Assembly (NCBI GenBank): GCA_947359465.1
Contig: OX375877.1
Location: forward strand, 22,641,235-22,705,234
DNA length: 64,000 bases
Source: Metellina segmentata
Lineage: Eukaryota; Arthropoda; Arachnida; Araneae; Tetragnathidae
Reading direction: 5' to 3'
Made by a program: the position numbers and the translations under genes. Below, piece after piece: positions 62,744 through 64,000 of the stretch. Numbering within the stretch: position 1 is the first letter of the stretch; every line of letters starts with the position of its first letter. The notes beneath the pieces were generated by a model. It was not told where the DNA came from, searched no databases, and saw nothing but the letters and a program-made list of their open reading frames with translations.

Positions 62744-63827
62744 AATAGCAGCAACAAAATCCTTGAAAAAAAATTTCCCTGATAGTCTTGCAAAAATTTT
62801 CCTGATTTTACAATTCCTTTAAGAAATGTAGTGATCCCTAATTGGTATCGATATACGGTATCCACACGACATTATGTTTAAATATTTAGGGTCGTGAGGT
62901 TAAAAGAATCATTTCCCACAAATATTTTGTATTTTTTCTCTTTAGACATTTTAACTGTTACCGTAAAGGTTGGAGCCCTTAATGGAACTTTTACGATAGC
63001 AATTGAAAAAACTGGAGAAAAAATACAAAATTCTTTGATTATGAACTTTTTACAACTGACCCTACATTATCCTACTATATATCAAAATCAAATACAAATT
63101 TTCACAATAAATTGGTACAGCTTCAGTCTACGTTTATGTCGGTGGCAACGATCCTGACGTTTTTTTTCTTTTGCTGCATTTCTAGCAGCGAGTTATGACA
63201 GGTTGAGGCAACCTATCCATTACGGTTTATTATGGTTTTCATGGCAAACGGAATCCTTTTGATTATTCTAGAAAGTTCTTTCAAAATCCGTTAAACTGCC
63301 ATTTCGTTTCATTGGTTCATTCGAAATAATTCCTTTCTTGGCAACTTTAGAAGTGTGCCAAAAAAAAAGCGCCAAGGCTGTTACCTCTGCTATAAATGTA
63401 GACTGAAGCTGTACCAAAAAATTCTGCAAAAACGCAATTGCAAACAAAAAATATTAATTTAATGCACAAAGAAAACATCATTAGCTACACAAATTTCAAA
63501 TTTTATACCACAAGTTGTATCACCGACTTCACGGCGAAGAGACGTTGTTGTGGTCGCGGAAGAAAACAGCGTTTTTCACGGTGTTTGAAAATTACGACGC
63601 AAGTGTACTTTATTCAAATTACAATTTCGGCAAATAAGATTGATCAGATTCTCAAAAGTATTCATAATTGCGCATCTCAAAAAAGGACAAAAGATAATAA
63701 TTGCAATTAAAGCGTAAAAATTTAAAAAATTCCCTGATTTTTTGAAATTTGGAAATTTTTTCTGAGATTTCCCTGATTTTTCCAGAATTAAAAAGTTTCC
63801 CGACTTCCCGGTTCTGTTATTACCCTG
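62744..63827 (+). mobile_element. Non-autonomous DNA transposon, CAGGGTGG family, copy 3 with nested MITE
   Basis: 5-bp duplication ATGAA (62739-62743 and 63828-63832). The left terminus is eroded (TAATAGCAGCAACAAAATCC) and the right is GTTCTGTTATTACCCTG. The same internal order as copies 1 and 2 is present, but about 306 bp are inserted at 63,112. It begins 75 bp upstream of the first visible PARG exon. Confidence 0.82.
63112..63417. mobile_element. Nested MITE inside copy 3
   Basis: Inverted termini TTGGTACAGCTTCAGTCTAC and GTAGACTGAAGCTGTACCAA (20 of 20 match, extending a few bases further). It interrupts sequence that is continuous in copies 1 and 2. Superfamily not recognised; the target duplication is obscured by an A-rich site. 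Confidence 0.8.
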
Positions 63828-64000
63828 ATGAATGACTATATAATGTAGTACAACTGCTAAATGCAGTGGTGTAGATGGATGGGTGATTGAGGTTTCGGTG
63901 CAAGAGCCCCTTTTAAAAAAGTATTCTGATCTTTAATATCTATCAAAATGCAATATACCTTTTGCATTAATCAAATTATTTATTTAAAAAAAATTATTGT

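Overview
This is a 64 kb window of an AT-rich animal nuclear genome. Coding sequence is split into short exons with GT/AG introns, and transposon and SINE remnants fill the introns. The proteins and the repeat types (Helitrons, several DNA-transposon classes, tRNA-derived SINEs, a 5'-truncated LINE) fit an arthropod, perhaps a chelicerate such as a spider; that placement is inference. There are no CRISPR arrays, operons or bacterial signals.

Three conserved host genes were assembled exon by exon from splice sites, reading phase and family motifs. (1) About 2.1-16.4 kb, minus strand: the 5' part of a Numb-associated kinase (AAK1/BIKE/Nak family), five coding exons from the initiator Met to just past the DFG motif; it runs off the left edge. 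(2) 17,449-40,049, plus strand: a complete ASH2L/Ash2 gene, 17 exons and about 649 residues, with PHD-like, winged-helix and SPRY regions; it is a core subunit of SET1/MLL histone H3K4 methyltransferases. (3) 40,135-62,669, minus strand: poly(ADP-ribose) glycohydrolase (PARG), 15 visible exons and about 666 residues including the whole catalytic region; its 5' end may lie beyond the right edge.

The kinase and ASH2L are head-to-head, with start codons about 1 kb apart. ASH2L and PARG are tail-to-tail, with stop codons 85 bp apart, so their 3' UTRs probably overlap as antisense RNAs.

The introns hold a dated series of insertions. A Tc1/mariner-like element has an uninterrupted 357-residue transposase and nearly identical 53-bp terminal repeats (10,307-11,758). 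Two related non-autonomous DNA-transposon families (CAGGGTGG... and CAGGGTTCCCAC...) show 5-bp target duplications. There are two hAT elements with 8-bp duplications, one containing a TTAA-flanked piggyBac-like element. A PIF/Harbinger-like family has TAA duplications, and one copy is cut by a Helitron. Two Helitron families occur, with a Pif1-like helicase relic. Tc1 pseudogenes, SINEs and AT microsatellites complete the set. None of these looks like a new multi-gene system; the most notable items are the intact mariner-like element, the 5-bp-duplication families and the two shared gene borders.
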